Below are positions 1 to 11,542 of a DNA stretch of 64,000 nt, one piece after another. The position numbers and the translations under genes were made by a program. The stretch's first letter is position 1, and every line of letters starts with the position of its first letter. The DNA is from Punica granatum (Eukaryota; Streptophyta; Magnoliopsida; Myrtales; Lythraceae), in assembly GCF_007655135.1 (NCBI RefSeq), contig NC_045127.1:20130199-20194198 (forward strand). The letters are read 5' to 3'. Below the pieces are notes generated by a model that had not been told where the DNA came from, did no database searches, and saw only the letters and a list, made by a program, of their open reading frames with translations.

Positions 1-915
1 ATGAAATCCAGAGGATCTTCTTTAAATCCACATGCAGTATCATATATACCACTGTCCAAAAGGGTAGTGGACAGTAACACTGGCACTCCTGGAGGAGCAA
101 CTAGAATTACTGAGTGCTCCATAAACTTTGCCCAAGGTCATGATGAAAGGAAAGCTTGGCTTGGCTCCAATGTGCATGAAACTGTAGACTTCTCTATAGG
201 AGGAAAGTATGCTCTGCAGAACCACCATGCCCAGGGTTCTTCATCACAACATCCAGCTACTTTGCCAGATAATCTGATGGCAGACGAAATGTATGATATG
301 AATATAGAATATCTTCAGATGGCATTCCCGGGTCTCTCTCATCAGTCACTGGCTGATGTCTATATTGCAAATAAGGGCGACATGGAAGCATCTCTTGATA
401 TGCTGCACGACCTCGAGGTAAACTAAATATCTTTAGATGTGTGCGTCTACATTTTATGGGAATTTGTAAGCTGAGATAGTTAATTCCAGTAGCAAGATTC
501 TGTTGTGAAGTTAGAGATCCTTTTCTTGTCATAATCTACCTTATAATGGTTGCTCAAATGGCCCATATATTGAATGGTGAAAAATCGTCATTCCAGAGCC
601 TTGAATTGCATTTTGGTGAGGATTATCTAAGAATCTTATTTAGTTAGTTGGAAGATGAGTATAAATTAGTCTGAGTATATTCTCTTTTGACTTCTTTACT
701 CGGTTAGTCATGTTCACAACCCTAACTGTCAAGTCCATTGATTTCTGCAGTTCAACCAGTACGAGTCCCCAGAAAACCTACCCGATACACTGGACATTGG
801 TGATGTTGCAGAAACGGTTCCTGCCACCAAACAGGGTACATTAAAATTGAAGAATGTAGCCGGTGAAGGAGCAGATGCTTCGTCCTCAACAAGCCATCCA
901 TCATCACTCAATTGA
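1..915 (+). CDS. CID5/6: PABC-interacting protein with PAM2 motif and CUE domain (CID5/CID6 type)
   Basis: Two exons, 1-417 and 751-915 (stop TGA 913-915), joined by a GT-AG intron 418-750 in phase 0; predicted product 193 aa. Residues 6-21 carry a PAM2 motif (L8, N9, A12, Y15 and P17 fit LNxxAxxFxP), which in this family binds the MLLE/PABC domain of poly(A)-binding protein. Residues ~101-139 form a CUE-like ubiquitin-binding fold with an AFPGL core and a terminal DMLHDLE segment. The combination and short length are those of plant CID5/CID6 proteins, which link poly(A)-binding protein to ubiquitin; a cytoplasmic role is inferred. The ATG is the first base of the window, so the promoter is not visible; the start is supported because the PAM2 motif lies a few residues from the N terminus in this family. 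The DnaJ gene follows 1.3 kb downstream on the same strand. CID5 and CID6 cannot be told apart here. Confidence 0.9.
418..750 (+). other. Intron of the CID gene
   Basis: GT donor directly after the GAG codon 415-417 and a pyrimidine-rich ATTTCTGCAG acceptor ending at 750. Reading across the junction keeps frame (LE then FNQYES). No internal feature seen. Confidence 0.85.
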
Positions 916-1219
916 TGGCTTTGGACATCCTTGAGATGTCTATTCAATGCGGTGCAAAACATTAGTGTATAGATAAGGTAAAACCTTATGTGGCCCTGTA
1001 CAGTGGTCGATGGATTGTTTTCTTCACTGGTCTTTTGTTTTCAGGGGGGTCGATTGTTCATTGATTTTTGAGATCATGAGCCGAAGCTGCTGTATCAACG
1101 GGATATATCGTGGGTCGAAGCGGAAGTCTATCTTTGCTGGTTGATTTCAAATGAGAAGGGAATTTCTCAATCCTTTTCGACAATTGTATTCTGAATGAAC
1201 CTCCTTTTGCTTTTGCTTC

Positions 1220-1251
<32 letters not shown>

Positions 1252-1795
1252 AACTCTACAAAATACATGGAATTCGGGCCTGAAATTCCAGAGTACTTTG
1301 GACTGTGTCTTTTAGAAGTTATCGGATTGGCCCATATGGTTCACTTTGTGTATGAGGTTCTTTATGAACGTCTTGGCTCGCCTTACATCCTTAAGGAAGG
1401 GAAATTATCACTGGTTTGGTAGATGTGTCCCGAAAATATATTCTTAAGGAAGTTAACTGCTGCACTGCAACTGAGCTAGAGATCTTGGGTCGGGATTGGC
1501 TGAGCTCGAAAATTGAAAGCTTGAGCATAAGAAGAGACTAGACTAGTACTAAAAACATGAATGAGCTCGTACATCTATCTATCTGTCTGTCCAAAGAAGA
1601 GACAAAAAATATTATCAAAATTCAATGAAAAGGAAATCAACGAGCTCAAAAGTGTAAGACTCCGTGGCCGCCCGTGGACTCGGACAGAATAATGATTTCA
1701 TTCGTTCATTCATCTGCCTTTGAGTACCACTCTGTCTTGTCTCCTAACAGAATGAATTGATGGCCTTCATTTCACCATTCAAACAAAAAGAACAC
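916..1795 (+). other. 3' flank of CID gene with TC microsatellite
   Basis: No coding sequence is supported. The stretch holds the CID 3'UTR and spacer. A (TC)13 microsatellite lies at 1221-1246. A 75-codon open frame at 1195-1422 spans the microsatellite, has no recognisable motif and is not called. Confidence 0.5.
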
Positions 1796-1829
1796 AGAGA
1801 GAGAGAGAGAGAGAGAGTGATTCCACGTG
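1796..1829 (+). promoter_or_regulatory. GA-repeat and G-box upstream of the DnaJ gene
   Basis: A (GA)n run at 1796-1817 is followed directly by CACGTG at 1824-1829, about 380 bp before the DnaJ ATG. CACGTG is the core bound by plant bZIP and bHLH factors; a role here is inferred from position only. Confidence 0.4.
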
Positions 1830-1929
1830 GAGGCATTAGCGGTAATACTAATTTCTTCCTCTCTTTCCCCCTCTGTGGAAGCGATTCTCATGCTATGATT
1901 TGTTAGTTAGATGAGATGATCGTAAACAC

Positions 1930-1977
1930 GCACGCCCATGGTCTTTCTTCCCTGCACGCCCATGGTCTTTCTTCCCT
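1930..1977. repeat. 24-bp tandem duplication in the DnaJ 5' region
   Basis: Two adjacent copies, 1930-1953 and 1954-1977, share the core CACGCCCATGGTCTTTCTTC. Each holds an upstream ATG (CCATGG) some 240-270 bp before the DnaJ start, so if transcribed it would add short upstream frames. Confidence 0.7.
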
Positions 1978-2206
1978 TCTGTACTAATGATTGTTTGTGC
2001 CCAGAGGAAGAAGAAGAACAGGAGGAAGAAAAAGAAAACAGCTAGGAACCCATCAATTCATATGATCTATTGATCATTCATTTTAGGGAGTATTTTGAAA
2101 CTGGGTCTCTGTCTGGATGAGATTTTGCCCCAAAAGTTTCGATTTTTCTTTTGTTCATTTCTTGGGCGGTGAATGATTCAGAATTTGATTAATTTATAAG
2201 GAAGAA

Positions 2207-3835
2207 ATGGGGGTAGATTACTACGAGATATTGAAGGTGAACAAGAACGCGACTGACGATGATCTGAAGAAGGCCTACCGGAAACTGGCCATGAAATGGC
2301 ACCCCGATAAGAACCCCACCAACAAGAACGAAGCTGAGGCTCAGTTTAAGCAGATCTCCGAGGCCTACGAGGCAATATATTCCATCTTTCTTTCCTTCCT
2401 TGTGCTATTAAGCTTTTCACATCTTGTTGGGATTTTCTATGTTATGCATTTTGGTCAACCAAAATTATCGATGGGAATCGAATCCAGGATTTCATGGTGT
2501 TGGGTGGTGTGGGGCAATGTAATCGAACTACATGTTACTTCGGTGGGGCTATATTATTCATGAAGAGTCCTAAAACATGAACTACAAATATTATCTTGAG
2601 AATGTGTTTGATTGGATAGAATATGTGATAATTCTTTCGTGTTATTTATGGGTTGGATTTCGGTTGAAATACTAGTCTTATGATCCTGCTCATTTGACCT
2701 ATATCTACAACCGAGTCGAACATCTATCGTCCAGGGGGATTCTTAGGCTTCCACGCAGCCTCTGTTGTTGCATCATCGAAGAACGTTTTTGAGAATCTTC
2801 GTTTCTTGGTTTGCATCGATCCAGGTTTTAAACGACCCTCAGAAGAGAGCCATCTACGATCAGTATGGCGAGGAAGGACTCAAAGACCTGCCCCCACCTG
2901 GTAGCAGTGGCGGGTCAAGCGGCTTCAATCCTCGGAATGCCAAGGACATTTTCGCGGAATTCTTCGGGAGTAGCCCCTTTGGGTTCGGGTCGACGGGGCC
3001 AGGTCAGTCCATGAGGTGTCAATCTGATGGAGGGGGTATGTTCGGGGGGTTCACTGGGGCTGATAATATCTTCCGGACATACAGCGAGGGAACCAGCGCC
3101 ATGCCAAGGAAGCCGCCCCCAATAGAGAGCAAGTTGCCCTGCAGCCTTGAGGAGCTGTACTCTGGATCCACGAGGAAAATGAAGATATCCCGGACAGTGA
3201 TGGATGGGAATGGGTGAGTTTGTCAACTTAGATCTCGGCGCCACTCGATGTAATGTCGGAAAATATAGTTCGATTAGTTGCTTCCTTACTTGGGCAATCT
3301 TATATTAAATTTACTACCTGAATTGGCTTACTATTTATTTGTCCTGGTTACTGTGATCCTGATGCTAACCAATTGATGACGTTTTAAATGAAGGAGGGCG
3401 ATTCCCGAAACCGAGATACTAACTATAGATGTAAAGCCGGGATGGAAGAAAGGGACGAAGATCACCTTCACGGACAAAGGAAACGAACAGCCTAACCAAC
3501 TCCCAGCGGACCTCGTGTTTGTAATCGATGAGAAGCCCCACGACATCTACAAGAGGGACGGGAACGACCTCCTGTTGGTCCATCATCGGGTGTCACTGGC
3601 GGAGGCGCTCGGTGGCACGACGGTTAACCTGACAACCTTGGATGGGCGGAAACTGTCGATCCCAGTGACTGATATTGTGAGCCCGGGCTACGAGCTCGTG
3701 GTGGCGAGGGAAGGGATGCCCATAGTGAAGGAGCTGGGCAACAGGGGAGATTTGAAGATCAAGTTTGAAGTCAAGTTCCCGACTAAGTTGACGTCTGAGC
3801 AACGGGCAGGGCTCAGGCGCGCTCTTGGTGGTTAG
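2207..3835 (+). CDS. Type II (class B) DnaJ/HSP40 co-chaperone
   Basis: Three exons, 2207-2371, 2825-3213 and 3394-3835, give 331 aa. The J domain is at the N terminus (MGVDYYEIL at 1-9, catalytic HPD at 32-34 within MKWHPDKNP) and continues after the first junction as [21 protein letters not shown] Gly/Phe-rich linker follows, then the two-part substrate-binding C-terminal domain without a zinc finger ([30 protein letters not shown]), ending LRRALGG. Length and layout fit plant cytosolic DNAJB1-like proteins, which stimulate HSP70 ATPase and deliver substrates. Intron 1 (2372-2824) starts with GC rather than GT; intron 2 (3214-3393) is GTGAGT...AG. Reading on past 2371 breaks the J-domain homology, so the GC donor is well supported. 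It lies between the CID gene and the convergent SPOC/TFIIS gene. Confidence 0.93.
2372..2824 (+). other. Probable GC-AG intron of the DnaJ gene
   Basis: The donor reads GAG|GCAATA and the acceptor CATCGATCCAG|GTTTTA. Joining 2371 to 2825 restores the conserved J-domain end (AYE then VLNDPQKRA) without gap or insertion. No GT nearby does so. GC-AG introns are a known minor class processed by the U2 spliceosome. Confidence 0.85.
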
Positions 3836-4376
3836 CCCGTGTGTATCATTTAGTAACCCAGAGGCAGACATGGGGTTTGAGGTTTTTTATCGAGGGTGCT
3901 GTCCACAAAGGAGAGACAAGTCCAAGCTGCTAGCGTGAAACTAAAAAAAAAAAAAAGGGAATGTGAAGAGAGTTCGTACTAACCCGACACGACTACCCCC
4001 ATTGGGTCAAACCTCACCTCCGGATCCATCTGATTAGGTTGATTAGACACAAGACACTATATACAGAAACGACACACTGTTCCTTATGCTCCCTTTATTG
4101 GAGATTTACGGGCCTTCCCACCGCCCAAGAAATGGCTTAGAACTCAGCGGGGATCTTCATGAATGTGTTGCAAAAGCTGAAATTGTAACAAGGATGAGAT
4201 TCCTGTTGTACCATTTTATCCTTTGCTCTCTCTCCTGTCCATTTATGTGTTACTAACTCGAAAATCTTTCGCTGAATGTAAGGCCGGTGAGAAACAAGCA
4301 TTTTTTTGTTGATAGTAGAGAGAAGAGGTTTCTGTAACTGTGTGTCTCATGGTCTCTCGTATTAAGAGGAGTTGGT
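3836..4376. other. 3' region of the DnaJ gene
   Basis: Non-coding. A run of 14 A at about 3943-3956 and A/T-rich stretches fit a 3'UTR and terminator region. No other gene seen. Confidence 0.4.
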
Positions 4377-4386
4377 AAAGCATATG

Positions 4387-4670
4387 GAGTGGACTACCAT
4401 TGTCGCCTTGCACTTATTTATTTATAACTATTTTTACTCCTAACATATTTTTGTCACTAATTGACATTCCGTCTAATATTTATACCTTTCCGTTAACCTC
4501 CGTGACGAAAAATTCAGGAACGGCGTTATGTTTTACATCACTTTTCTATCACAGAATGGTATAAATATTAGACAGAATGTCAATGTTTGGGGCTAATTGA
4601 GGGCAAAAATATGTCATGAGCAAAAACAGTTACTAATAAATAAGTGAAGGACGACAATGGTAATCTACTC
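4387..4670. mobile_element. Mutator-like MITE, 284 bp, with long inverted arms
   Basis: The two ends are inverted repeats of roughly 100 bp: GAGTGGACTACCATTGTCG at the left, and the complement of GACAATGGTAATCTACTC at the right. Shared internal blocks include CTAATATTTATACC near the centre. It is flanked by a 10-bp direct repeat, AAAGCATATG (4377-4386) and AAAGCACATG (4671-4680), 9 of 10 identical. That target-site size is typical of Mutator-like elements. It has no coding capacity and sits between convergent genes, possibly within a 3'UTR. Confidence 0.8.
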
Positions 4671-4680
4671 AAAGCACATG

Positions 4681-5339
4681 AACTCAATGACGAGACTGTC
4701 ATTCACTCGTGCCCCGTTGTTGCTGGTCTTTGTGAGTGAAGTATAATAGTATTTGCCATGGCGATTTTGGTATCGCTCTCCTTAGACTTTGAGAATGGAC
4801 CTGATCTTTCAATGACATAGGGATGCAAGATTCGATCTGCAGCAGGAGAGAGTATAAGAATTGCATCTTTTTTAGGGAATCAATGGAAAAGAAATGGAAT
4901 ACAAAGGTGACATCAAGCTCCACCACATCAAGTCAGCAACATTCGCATGGCCAATGTCTGCTAAAAGCAACGAGGCCCATGTGGTTTTAATGTTCCTCAT
5001 AACACAAGAACAGGCAATTTAATCAAACCCATGAAGAGTATCCTGTGTGCGCTTTATTGGGATCAATCCCTATAAGAAGTTATTTCAATCCAACCCCGGT
5101 ACATGACATTCGCATTTGTTATTGCCATGTTCCGACACAACGCAGTCCAACTCCGAGATAAACGGCTAAAGTAAACAAAATGTAAAAGAAAAAAAAAACT
5201 CAAAAAACAAAGATGCAGATACGATCGATCTTGACATTACAAACGAAATACATATCTATCTAAGAGCCAAAACTTGACCACCGGATTTACATCACCGAAT
5301 AGAAAAAAAAAAATGGCGTACTAAGAAAACCAACGCCTT
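4681..5339. other. 3' flank of the SPOC/TFIIS gene
   Basis: Non-coding sequence beyond the minus-strand stop at 5340. A/T-rich runs suit a 3'UTR and poly(A) region. The open frame at 4699-4926 shows no motif. Confidence 0.4.
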
Positions 5340-8300
5340 TCAATACCCTCTTCTACCCCTGTACCCATCTTGCCGCCAAGCAGTTGTTCTCCCTTGAGGC
5401 GGCCCGAAAGACTGGCCACCCCTAACTGAAGGGGAAGACCAAGAGGCTGATTGTTGAGTCGTCACCGATCTAGCTACCTGTGAGAACTGGTGCCCCGCAG
5501 AACGTCGGTTCACTGCATCCGCGTGGGGATTAGGGGTGTGGAAGCTCTGCCCTGGGCCTTGAGGCTGCCACTCGGGGATATCATCATCGTCATCATTCCA
5601 GGGCTGAACTGCGATGCCCTCATTCCCAAGACCAGGATCTGCTTCTGATTGTCCATACTTGTGTATGAGCTCTCTTATCTGATCAACGGGGCGTGATGGG
5701 ACCAGGGCGGGATGAGACCCAGCCTGGGAGAGGCTCCGACCCAACCTAGAATCCGACCCGCCCCCACCGCCAGAGAAGTTGAACTCCGGCAGGTCATCAA
5801 TGTCCCGGCTTAATCCAGGGGCAGGGCCAAACCCAGGTGGAACATCATCCTCATCATCATCATCATTCCCACCACCATTAACATTATAAGACGGGTTCGT
5901 GCAGGTGCTATGTGAAAACCGTGAAGACTGGAAGGGATTCGTTACATTAGGGTCAAACTTATCCTGGGGCTGCCTACTTTTTGTTGTAGAATTGGGGAAG
6001 TGCTGCTTTTTGGAGGAGTGTTGTTTAATTGCAGCGGTAGAAGTTAATTGAGTTCTTCTCCAAATAACTACACCAATCAGGCCACTATCTACAGAATCAA
6101 GCGCATGTCTTTGGTCGTCGGGAAGGATCTTGCCGAGTATTTCTCGGGTCCTTGAGTGAGGTGGGCAGAAGTACAGCTCCACCCCCTGGGACGGCTCAGC
6201 AAATCCCGTTCTCTCATCCAGAACATACGAGTCCGCTACCTGCGAGAACAGGAGGGAAAAGAAAATTAGGGCAGGACCATCCAACAGCCAAGAAACACAG
6301 CCATGAAAATTGGTAAAGACCAGGATGCTTGAAAACAGTATAGCCACACAAAAAATTGGATGGTTCTCTAGAAATAGCAAGACTTTCCACTCCATACCAA
6401 AAAAGCAAGTATTATAGTTACCTCACAAATGCTTGCACGCTCGTTCTCGGATGTTCCTTCTTTGCAAATAAAATGCACCACCTGCAAGAAAGGTATCGTG
6501 AATTTGTTAGCAGAATGAATGATGATACCCATTTTGGAAAGAAATAAACTATAAACAGGCCCTAAATTCCCCATTGACAACGATATTAAAGTACATCTGT
6601 TTAGCATATTCGCAACTGTTCCATTTGCAGTAGAATAACCGCACATCTCCACTTCCAGCATGCCATATATCTAATGTTCATGTTTCTTCATTGGAAACCT
6701 AATAAAGGAATTCGCCTTTTCATCCACCAGATAACAAGTTAACTTCTCTTCTTCATGTCAACGGTTTTCTCGCTACAGGGAATATCCAGATTAAATCACA
6801 TTTTCTGATAGCGGTCCAATACATACATCACAAAACAAAGATACTACTCCGTGAGAAAAGTGATTAGAGATAAGAGGCATGGACAAAGAGGATTAGCCCG
6901 TTTCCATTATCTTTGTAGTACAAAGAGCTCATACACCCTGCAGTTAGCCTAGCATGTGCACGCCTAATAAGAATGTAGTAGTGAGTGCTGTACAAATATC
7001 GAGGGCCAACCCCAGCTGAGAAGGAAGCAAATATGAGATTTTGAATCCTTATGTCCTCAAATGGGGTTTGCCCGTTCGAAAGCAACACCAGGAATAATTT
7101 ACAATGTGAAAAAAGAGGTTTCTTAGATACCATGATTGCACGGCTCCGAGACATCCTAAGATCTTGAAGGAACTTCTCGAATGCATCAAGCCTCACTCTA
7201 CCCTTAATTTCAACGATATTGCTCCATTCCTTTGCAATTGTTCTCTCACCGCTGTTGGAAGAACGCAATCACATTATGAATATGGAATTGATCTAAGGTT
7301 CATCAGACATCAAAAAATATAATTTTACTAGAAGCAACTCCTCTACTACCGACAATAATGCAAGAGCAAAATCATTAGAAAACTTTTCATAGATTGCAAA
7401 CTTTAAGAAATAAAAAATCAAATTATTCAAGACATACAAGAAATCGATGTCTATCAATTACTTATGGCATTCTAAGATATCAAACTGCAGGGAGCAGAGA
7501 AAGACTTCCAGGAAACACTGCATAATACTGAAGAATAGTCTTCAAAAGAACACCATCAGAGACAGAACTGAAATGTTAAATTGATGTTTCAAAAGTAACA
7601 CATACCATTTAAAGCCACCAATGACTGGAACTGTTGTTGATATATTGAGCTGCAGATGGCCCTCCCAAACCTGTTCATCTTTGGATATGACTGGAGATGG
7701 GCCCGCCAATTTTCCAGGACTTTCATTAGATTTGACATCAATACCTGAGGTTGACAATGCTTCATCAACTTTACCAGATTTCTCTGGGACAGCATCACCT
7801 GCAACTTTCGGACTTCTATCAGGAGAATTCAACGAAGAACCAGGCTGCGCATCAGTTTGAGGGGACTCTGACTCTGTTTTCCCCTTATCAACTTGTAGAT
7901 CCTCAAAAGGTGGTTCCGAATCAAGAGATTCCATGAACTCATCCAAGGAGACAATGGGAGGAAGATCCCCCATTGCATCATCCACCATAATATCCACCTC
8001 AGATTCCTGGCCCTCAGATGGAATAGTAAGAGTGTAATCTGTTCCCTTGCCAACTACACCAGTTTTTACACCTCGCGCATTTTCTTCTTTACTTTCATTT
8101 GGCTTTGGCTGAGGGGTTTCCTTCTCCTTTGTTATTGACCGACTACGGCTAATCGAACTACCACCAAGAGAAACCTCCTCTGATACGCTATCATCCTGTT
8201 CTACCTCTACTTGGAACTCACCCTTATGTGTTTTCTTCACCAAACGCCTAACATCAACCTCAGAATCGGGTAAAACCACCATTTGAGCAAGCTCTTCAGC

Positions 8301-9713
8301 TTTTGCCATCCGCCATTCTGAAAGCTCCTTTGATGCAAGCTCCTCGGCAGTCATGGAACAGAGCCTTTCTGGTAGGATTTCTCCAGATAAAACTCTTTCT
8401 CTAAGTTCAGGATTATTACGATCCTTCAAATTGAACAACAATGATCTTCCCTTTTCCTTGTACTTCTTATTCACACCTCCAAATAATTTATAGAGTTCAG
8501 CTTCAATTTTAGAAGCCAATTCTTCTGGAGAATGAGTGACTTCTTTTTTCTCCACTTGCTCAGCCACGGGGTCTTTGCCGTCAATAGATTGAATAGCATC
8601 TGTTTCACCTACGCCTATATCAGACTCCAACACCCAAGATAGCCCGTTCCCTTGCAGAAGCTCATCCTTGACAAAGAAGTGATCACTGAAAGGAACATCA
8701 TCAGTGGACAGGGTATTATCTGACTGAAAATCTTGTGTATTGGACACTGCAACCATTTCTGGACTGCCATCATTTTCAATATCAGAAGCCTCCCGAGAAG
8801 CCATTTGGTCGCCAATCAACTTCTGATCATGAGAACCTTCACTGGAGAGCAATGCCTCCTTAGGTTCTTCAAAGGAACGATCAACAGCATTGATCACAGT
8901 GGTATTTGATGTACCGGGCTGAGACCCTGAACTTGACCCTTGCGAGAACAAAGCGTCATCCTGGGAGTTTTTCACTGAGATCAGAGGCTTGCTACGCTCC
9001 TGAGAAACCAAGGCCAACGCACCAGCTAGTGATTCCCTCATCTTGGACCTAACAGATTCAAATGACTCACCCTTACCCGAAGATTGCCCAGATGTCTGAA
9101 TCTTCGGGGTCGTTGCACGCTGAGACGCGAATTTTGGGGAAATGGACTCCATCTGGGCAAGTTTCTTAGTTTGGGCAGACAACTGCTTGGCTCCTGGAGC
9201 CTGCTGCATGGACTGTGGCAGCATGACCTTTCTACTTCCCACAGGCTGTTGTAGGAGCCATGGCCTATGCTCCACCTGTGCTGCTCGTTTGACAGGAAAT
9301 GATGACGATCGAGGTGAAATGCCTCCAGTAGGTTCCGTTGGAGCCTTTCTCTTACTCAGTACCGATAACTGAGCTGATCCCTGATTGTTCAACATGGTAA
9401 CCATCTCCAATGGTCTGGAAGGAACCATGTGCTGCTGTGGACCCACAACCTTTTCTCTGCTCTCAACCTGTCCGTAGTTATTACCTGATGCCGACAGCTT
9501 TGGCACCTCAAACCCTTTAGACACGGGCACCATAAATCCCATTTGCTGCTTTGAGGCAGAAAGCTGTTGTGAGGCATGATTTTCTGGAACTAGCCCCATG
9601 AGTCCCATTGGCATCACTGGCATTGACACCTCTATTTTATTTGGGACGGGCTCCAACTGACCCGTCTGTGTGCCTGGTATTGACAAAGGCTGTGAAACTA
9701 GATGGTTAGACAT
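5340..9713 (-). CDS. SPOC and TFIIS-central-domain protein, putative transcription regulator
   Basis: Four coding exons on the minus strand: 9713-7606, 7251-7131, 6481-6422 and 6239-5340, all with GT-AG introns, giving 1,062 aa. Residues ~1-390 are low-complexity, rich in Gln, Ser and Pro. Residues ~398-502 match the TFIIS central (M) domain (SKIEAELYKLFGGVN; LFNLKDRNNPELRERVLSG). Residues ~681-825 match a SPOC domain split over all four exons (WEGHLQLNIS; EIKGRVRLDAFEKFLQDL; DERTGFAEPSQGVELYFCPP). The C terminus is acidic (runs of D), with DVPPGFGPAPG, and ends in Gly/Arg residues. TFIIS M with SPOC occurs in Bye1/DIDO-type proteins that bind RNA polymerase II; this one lacks a visible PHD finger. 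A nuclear role in elongation or RNA processing is inferred. Arabidopsis homologues At5g25520 and At5g11430 are, from memory, annotated the same way. Confidence 0.9.
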
Positions 9714-10660
9714 GCTTTAATTCCACCATATAGATTTGTACAAGTCCAAACAAATGTATCCTATCCCTTCAATGACTTGTGCAGCCTGCTGGCAGTCATT
9801 CACGTTGGAGCCTGGACCCTATAGTCTGATGAGAAACAGTTGAAGTGATATTAAAAGAAAGAGAAACTCTAAATTGGATGACCTCAAATAAACATGCAAA
9901 GTTCAGAGCTTCAACAAACACGAAAACCCACATTCAGGAATTGATAAAACAATGAGAAGAACACTTATTGTCTAAACAGAGAAAAAATGATAAAACCTTA
10001 TCCAGAGGATTGGAGAACCTAGCACGAGACCCAACAGCTATGTGAATCGGGTTACCAATTTCCAGTCCACCCCTTCTTTTATCTTTTGTATGTAAAATTA
10101 AGTTAATAAATAGGAGGAAAAGCGATGAAGAGCTGCTATTGCAACCAGAAAATACTCAAAGAAATCAATCACCAACGAAATTCAAGCATGCAATAACAGC
10201 ATATCCCCAGCAGAACAGAAACAAAAAGCAAAATCAAACCTTCCAAATGGTAGGGGTTAAAATAAACCCCTGACAGAACCCTAATTAACGATTCTTAGGT
10301 CAGCAAAATTTACACTTAGATACAGAAAAGGCCCACAAATCTACCCCGACAGTATAAGACAAGAAGGAGGCAGTGGAAGAACAAAAAACGATTCCCACGC
10401 GCAAATCACTACAACATCAAAAGCTAAGAAATTCCGCAGCCCATGTCACTGACATGATGAACTATGATACAGAACAGAAATTTTCACGTCAATTTGCTCA
10501 GAGATCAGTAGGCCAAGCGGTAGCATACCTGATTGGGAGAGCCCGAAGGGGCCGACGATCAACTCGGAGCAGAAGAGGTCGGCTACAGAGAGAGAGAGGA
10601 ATTGGGAACGTAGCGGAAGCAGGATAAAGAAAACCCTAGCGGCATAGGAGGAAACGAAAT
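9714..10660 (-). other. 5'UTR of the SPOC/TFIIS gene with a probable intron
   Basis: On the minus strand an AATCAG|GTATGC donor lies at 10529/10528 and a TTTCTCATCAG acceptor ends at 9826, so a ~700-bp intron may separate a first non-coding exon (upstream of 10529) from 9825-9714. Small forward frames here, such as 10373-10627, have no motif. Confidence 0.5.
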
Positions 10661-10743
10661 GAAACATGGTCGATGGGTTTAGATGAGAACCGTGTCAAAG
10701 CTCGAGAAGAGCGGTCGATTCCAGACGGAGGGGGATGGCTCGC

Positions 10744-10786
10744 CACGTGGGGTTTCTAGTACCCGTTGGATCTCCATTCCCACGTG
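10744..10786. promoter_or_regulatory. Pair of G-box motifs upstream of the SPOC/TFIIS gene
   Basis: CACGTG occurs at 10744-10749 and 10781-10786, 37 bp apart, just upstream of the inferred 5'UTR of the minus-strand gene. The palindrome is the core bound by bZIP/bHLH factors; function is inferred from position. Confidence 0.45.
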
Positions 10787-10789
10787 CTG

Positions 10790-11050
10790 TTCTGCGCCGT
10801 CGATGCATACTTCTGCTCTATTTTCCACTTTTTTCTTTCCTTTTCTAAATTTATCGATTTTTTTCTTTTTTGATAAATAAATTTCTCGATTTATTAGTGA
10901 CTACTAGTACTAGAGATTGTGCCCAGCTCTGCCAGACTGCAAGGGATTACAATCGATTACCAGGAATTTTATTAATTTTATGTATTTATCTTAATCAAGA
11001 TAATAAATAGGAACAATGTATAGCATGCATAATTAACATATATAATTCAA
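10790..11050. other. Intergenic A/T-rich spacer
   Basis: Distal promoter region of the minus-strand gene. T-rich runs, no coding signal seen. Confidence 0.4.
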
Positions 11051-11060
11051 TAAAAATTAT

Positions 11061-11502
11061 GGTAAATTGCACCGGTGGTCCAAAATGTTTTACAAATGTT
11101 TCATGATGGTCCAAAAAGTTTTTTTCGCTACATGATGGTATAAAATGTTTCAAAATTGTTTCATGATGGTACAAACCGTTAACTCGAGCTGACGCCGTTA
11201 ACATTTTGCTGACGTAGCGCGTCCTATGTGTCACTTTTGTTACGTGTAAACCAATCATAGTGCGCCACGTCATTTAAGACAAAATAAAATTTTAAAAAGT
11301 CCAAAAAAATACAAAAATAATTAAAAAATACAAAAAAAGAGTAAAAATTTTGAAAAAAAAATAAAAATATATTTTAAAATTTTGAAAATTTTAAAATTAT
11401 TTTTAAAAAATTTTAAAAATTAATTTTTTTAAAAAATACAAAAAATACAAAAAAATAGTAAAAAGAAAAAAAATAAAAAAATTATTTTAAAATTTTGAAA
11501 AT

Positions 11503-11542
<40 letters not shown>

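Noticed and set aside
1195..1422. 75-codon frame after the CID gene
   Set aside because: Its N terminus is a TC microsatellite translation; it lies in the likely 3'UTR.
2372..2563. Extension of the DnaJ first exon to the stop at 2563
   Set aside because: Replaces the conserved end of the J domain by unrelated sequence; the downstream exon restores it exactly.
10373..10627. 84-codon plus-strand frame with Arg-rich end
   Set aside because: Antisense to the 5'UTR/intron of the SPOC/TFIIS gene; no motif.
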